Assembly (NCBI GenBank): GCA_023136305.1
Contig: JAGLSF010000064.1
Span: 1 to 9,201 of the forward strand
Direction: 5' to 3'
DNA length: 9,201 nt
Source of the DNA: Spirochaetota bacterium
GTDB lineage: Bacteria; Spirochaetota; B62-G9; DRHN01
Part shown: in pieces, positions 7,201 through 9,201 of the stretch
Layout of the letters: each line of letters opens with the position of its first letter
How positions within the stretch are numbered: position 1 is the first letter of the stretch
The notes under the pieces: generated by a model
Told to the model about the DNA's origin: nothing
Databases searched by the model: none
What the model saw: only the letters and a program-made list of their open reading frames with translations
Made by a program: the position numbers and the translations under genes

Positions 7201-7399
7201 TCGGCCAGTTGTGCTTGCTGCAGGTACCACGGTACTGGGTGTGGCTCCCCTGCTTCCCGACGTGTTCTGGGTGAGCATGGCGGTGACCATCATGGCCGGT
7301 CTGACTATTGGCACGATTATCACCATGGTGCTCGTGCCCGTGCTCTACGCGACCTTTTACAAGATTCCTTCGCCTGAAAAGGAGAAAGCGAGCAGTTAA
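4280..7399 (+). CDS. RND inner-membrane efflux permease, AcrB/HAE-1-like
   Basis: The pump subunit of 1039 residues, typical of the AcrB-type RND family. The start ATG at 4280 overlaps the adaptor stop (ATGA) and has GGGGAGG at 4266-4272; the frame stays open upstream, but that part is out-of-frame adaptor sequence. Layout: TM1 about 13-33; first periplasmic loop about 34-345; TM2-6 about 350-500; a charged cytoplasmic linker KEPKKKDKDSDDEYGG (about 505-520); TM7 about 541-560; second periplasmic loop to about 870; TM8 from about 875 (very Ile-rich, VPTIIIILFIIILLF), then TM9-12. The TM4 proton-relay motif is GMMVDNAIVVADG, with Asp417 where AcrB has Asp407 and Asn418 where AcrB has Asp408. 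The TM10 lysine is present as Lys943 in GMMIKSAIVLLDQI (AcrB Lys940). The gene is followed after 57 bases by the outer-membrane channel gene. Substrate unknown; drugs, solvents or metabolites are all possible. It does not look like a metal (CzcA-type) pump or an MMPL/HAE-3 protein. Confidence 0.94.
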   Translation: MNLTKFAVEKPVVTYFIVIILVAGGILAYFNLGQLEDPDFTIKTAVVVTSYPGASAYEVELEVTDRIELAIQEMPQLWRVRSFSKPGMSTIYVDIEPKYKPEIMPQIWDELRRKIRNVESQLPPGAGRPVVRDDFGDVFGLLYAVTSEGFTYAELEEYVKTLRKELSLVEGVARVDLWGVQDKAIYLDVSQTQLAALGISEETIKETLSQQNTVVDAGYVEVGRERIRVTPTGAFTSPEDIGDLAIRPTLLDTLQNRDFGETFGRVEELIRIRDIGKVRFGYRDPPAQIMRFNGEMAIAISISNVQGENIVEVGKRVDRRRAELEPLLPVGIEIHKVAWQSDEVSRAVNGFLISFLQAMLIVLVVLTLAMGWRMAVVIGSALVLTILGTFLVMGLMNIDLHRMSLGALIIALGMMVDNAIVVADGYMVRTKRGMDPKQAAIESASQPAWPLLGATVIAVMAFFPIYSSTESVGEYCASLFTVVAIALMVSWLVSMMVTPLQCMAMMKEPKKKDKDSDDEYGGKFFGFFKKVLHGTIRRRWITLVVFAAIFIAGFLGFGQVEQLFFPDSSRPQFMIDFWATEGTRIQQTAEDLEPVERMLLDDPRVKDVSAFIGAGPPRFYLPVESDPANPSYGELVVTVYEYKEIDGLSDELEDYFSINYPDEQVPIIKYLVGPGLKWKFEARFSGPAEADPAVLWELARQGKEITEASPYAGYVRVDWRQRTKTVVPEYSQERGRWTGTSREDIAQATKRAFDGLLIGLYRERDDLIPILMRHTEAERRNVANLPFLQIRPSFSTRTLPLSQVTRDIKTGFEYGTIWRYSRRRAVTVQATPAVGETFPTLYGDVIDQFNAIDLPPGYSLEWRGEYESSTRSQSSLIPGLVPTIIIILFIIILLFSEVKPTIIIIVVLPFVIVGVTVGLLGTRIPFGFMSLLGMLSLMGMMIKSAIVLLDQIRLEINAGKDRYRAVVDSTLARLRPVVLAAGTTVLGVAPLLPDVFWVSMAVTIMAGLTIGTIITMVLVPVLYATFYKIPSPEKEKASS

Positions 7400-7441
7400 T
7401 CTGCAACCAGTATAGAATTCACTGCAGTAACATTCTCTCGT

Positions 7442-7448
7442 AAAGGAG
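7442..7448 (+). promoter_or_regulatory. Ribosome binding site of the outer-membrane channel gene
   Basis: AAAGGAG, eight bases before the ATG at 7457. It fixes the start, which gives a basic n-region, a hydrophobic core and a lipobox. The 57-base gap after the permease (7400-7456) holds no obvious promoter or terminator, so the three pump genes are probably one transcript. Confidence 0.8.
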
Positions 7449-7456
7449 TACGATAT

Positions 7457-9022
7457 ATGTGCATTTCCTCTCATCGCAAGAAAAGATTAAAAATTCTCCT
7501 TATCATCCCTCTCGCAGCAAGCGGGCTCCTGCTTTTCATCTTTTCCGGATGTGTGAGTGTTGGGCCCAGCTATGTGGAGCCGGATGTGCCGGAAGCCGGG
7601 GCGTGGCAGGAGAAGGATGATCGGACGATTTCACAGGAGCAGGCTGAACTTGGGGAGTGGTGGCTCGTATTCCAGGACCCGGTACTGAACCAGCTCATCG
7701 ATGCTGCATACCGGCAGAACCTCACGCTGCAGGCTGCGGGCGTGCGCATCGCTGAAGCCCGTGCAGAACTCGGCATTGTCAAGGGAAGCCTCTGGCCGCA
7801 GCAGCAGCGGCTCGACGCCATATACAAGTACTCGAATCTGAGTGAAAATGCTTCCAACGTGGACCCCTCTGTCATCGACACCTCTTACAGTGAGTGGGGC
7901 CTCGGTTTCGATGTGGGCTGGGAACTCGATGTATGGGGCAAGTACAGAAGTGCGATCGAATCGGGGAAGGCGAATCTCGAGGCTTCCATCGCGAACTATG
8001 ACGATATACTCGTGATCCTCACCGCAGAGGTCGCACGGGCCTATGTGCTCATCCGTACCCTCGAGGGGCGTATTGAAGTGGCCCATCAGAATGTGCAGAT
8101 TCAGGCGCGGTCCCTGCAGATCACTGAAGCTCAGTTTGAGGGAGGAATCGTCACCGATCTCGATGTGCAGCAGGCACGGTCATTGCTCAAGGGCACGGAG
8201 GCGCTGGTGCCACAGCTCGAGGCAGCATATGCGCGGACAAAAAACGGCCTTGCCATACTGCTCGGGGTTATGCCGGGCACTATTGACCATATGGTCAGCC
8301 AACCCAAACCCATTCCAACAGCTCCTTCACAGGTGGCAGCCGGAATTCCCGCCGAGCTTATGCGCAGGCGTCCGGATATCAGGTTTGCAGAGCGTCAGCT
8401 TGCCGTGCAGAGTGCGAGGATCGGGATTGCACAGTCGGAGCTCTACCCGCAGTTTGCCCTGTTCGGGAGTATCGGCCTGCGTTCGCAGGATTTGGGCGAC
8501 TTATTCTCGGGTGACAGTATCGAGTTCTTCACCGGACCGGCTCTCAGGTGGAACGTGCTCAACTATGGACGTATCAGGAACAAGGTGCGTGTACAGGATG
8601 CCCGCTTCCAGGCGCTGGTTCTCGAGTATGAGAATACTGTACTCAGTGCACACCGTGAAGTCGAAGATGCCATGGTTTCCTTTCTCAAGACACGCGAGCG
8701 GGAGGGATATCTGTCTGAAAGTGTAAAGTCATCACTGAGGGCCGTTGATCTTTCCATGCTTCAGTACAGCGAGGGTCTCGTTGATTTTCAGAGGGTGCTC
8801 GATACGCAGCGCTTCCTTGCCGAACAGCAGGATGCCTATGTGTCGGCTAACGGTCTGGTTGCCATAAGTTTGGTTACCATGTACAAGGCACTGGGAGGCG
8901 GGTGGGAAATCCGCCAGGGCAACGACTTCATCGCCGAAGATGTCAGGCTCGAGATGAGTGAGCGCACGAAATGGGGCAACCTTCTCGAACAGGAAGAACT
9001 CGAGCCGCCAACGGAGAACTAG
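7457..9022 (+). CDS. Outer-membrane efflux channel lipoprotein, NodT/OprM family
   Basis: The third part of the tripartite pump: a trimeric outer-membrane barrel with a long periplasmic alpha-helical tunnel. It has 521 residues; family members are about 460-500, and the extra length sits in a long basic N-terminus and an acidic tail. The signal (basic HRKKR, hydrophobic stretch, FSGC) predicts lipidation at Cys32, and the mature end CVSVGPSYVEPDVPEAGAW is typical of NodT-type channels. Two repeated OEP domains follow (about 70-265 and 290-475). Family hallmarks are GEWWLVFQDPVLNQLIDAAY, WELDVWGKYRSAIE (from Trp155), RRRPDIRFAERQL (from Arg303), TGPALRWNVLNYGRI and the closing ALGGGWE (about 478-484). 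The last 37 residues after GGGWE are charged and probably disordered. It follows the permease by 57 bases with a strong ribosome site of its own, and lies in the same operon. No defect is seen. Confidence 0.95.
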   Translation: MCISSHRKKRLKILLIIPLAASGLLLFIFSGCVSVGPSYVEPDVPEAGAWQEKDDRTISQEQAELGEWWLVFQDPVLNQLIDAAYRQNLTLQAAGVRIAEARAELGIVKGSLWPQQQRLDAIYKYSNLSENASNVDPSVIDTSYSEWGLGFDVGWELDVWGKYRSAIESGKANLEASIANYDDILVILTAEVARAYVLIRTLEGRIEVAHQNVQIQARSLQITEAQFEGGIVTDLDVQQARSLLKGTEALVPQLEAAYARTKNGLAILLGVMPGTIDHMVSQPKPIPTAPSQVAAGIPAELMRRRPDIRFAERQLAVQSARIGIAQSELYPQFALFGSIGLRSQDLGDLFSGDSIEFFTGPALRWNVLNYGRIRNKVRVQDARFQALVLEYENTVLSAHREVEDAMVSFLKTREREGYLSESVKSSLRAVDLSMLQYSEGLVDFQRVLDTQRFLAEQQDAYVSANGLVAISLVTMYKALGGGWEIRQGNDFIAEDVRLEMSERTKWGNLLEQEELEPPTEN

Positions 9023-9201
9023 AGGGAGGGTAAGCCTGGCGTAGCCATCAGTGTTCCGGCCTGTGCGGAATCGTAACCTGGATTGAAAATATGATCTTTG
9101 AAACTTCTTCGAAGAGATTCCTGTCATATTTGAAGAATACTCATAAATCCTATGACACTGGATTTTGCATGATTGTTGTTAGTTAGTGCCTGAACGAAAA
9201 G
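9023..9201 (+). other. Region after the efflux operon, no supported gene
   Basis: These 179 bases become AT-richer towards the right edge. Two small inverted repeats are present: TTCCG (9054-9058) with CGGAA (9066-9070) around a seven-base loop, and the perfect palindrome TCTTCGAAGA (9106-9115). Neither is followed by a T-run, so neither is a convincing intrinsic terminator. A 31-codon frame at 9091-9186 has no ribosome site and no recognisable product. Confidence 0.5.

Noticed and set aside
9054..9070. Hairpin TTCCG/CGGAA as terminator of the efflux operon
   Set aside because: Only five base pairs and no following T-run.
9091..9186. A 31-codon small ORF after the efflux operon
   Set aside because: No ribosome site, no hydrophobic or signal-like segment, and length within chance expectation for AT-rich sequence.

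Overview
The window looks like chromosome of a Gram-negative bacterium that carries an A/V-type rotary ATPase. Three things show the outer membrane: a NodT-type outer-membrane lipoprotein, a lipoprotein periplasmic adaptor, and a leftover 3' end of an outer-membrane beta-barrel gene. A/V-type ATPases in Gram-negatives occur in, among others, Desulfobacterota-like and spirochaete-like lineages. A short repeat between two ATPase genes resembles one I associate mainly with deltaproteobacterial genomes. The lineage is an inference; no rRNA or marker gene is present.

Layout, all on the + strand. Bases 1-2865 hold the 3' end of the catalytic subunit gene ntpA, then complete ntpB and ntpD. A and B are joined stop-to-start with no gap. 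B and D are separated by 82 bases that hold a tandem and inverted repeat with a strong hairpin. About 2866-3038 is the decayed last stretch of a beta-barrel protein gene, interrupted by a TAG. A good sigma70-type promoter at 3064-3091 then starts a second operon: a membrane-fusion lipoprotein (3162-4283), an RND inner-membrane permease (4280-7399, overlapping by four bases) and a NodT-family outer-membrane channel (7457-9022). The last 179 bases hold no gene I can support.

Working together: NtpA and NtpB form the A3B3 hexamer and NtpD the rotor shaft of an ion-translocating ATPase; its membrane subunits must lie upstream or elsewhere. The second operon encodes a complete tripartite efflux pump driven by the ion gradient, so one locus affects the gradient and the other uses it. 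There is no evidence that they are co-regulated, and the second has its own promoter. No regulator, mobile-element gene, tRNA, rRNA or CRISPR array is visible.

Most of the window is ordinary. The points worth a second look are the repeat/hairpin between ntpB and ntpD, the barrel-protein remnant, and the single-aspartate proton-relay motif of the RND permease.
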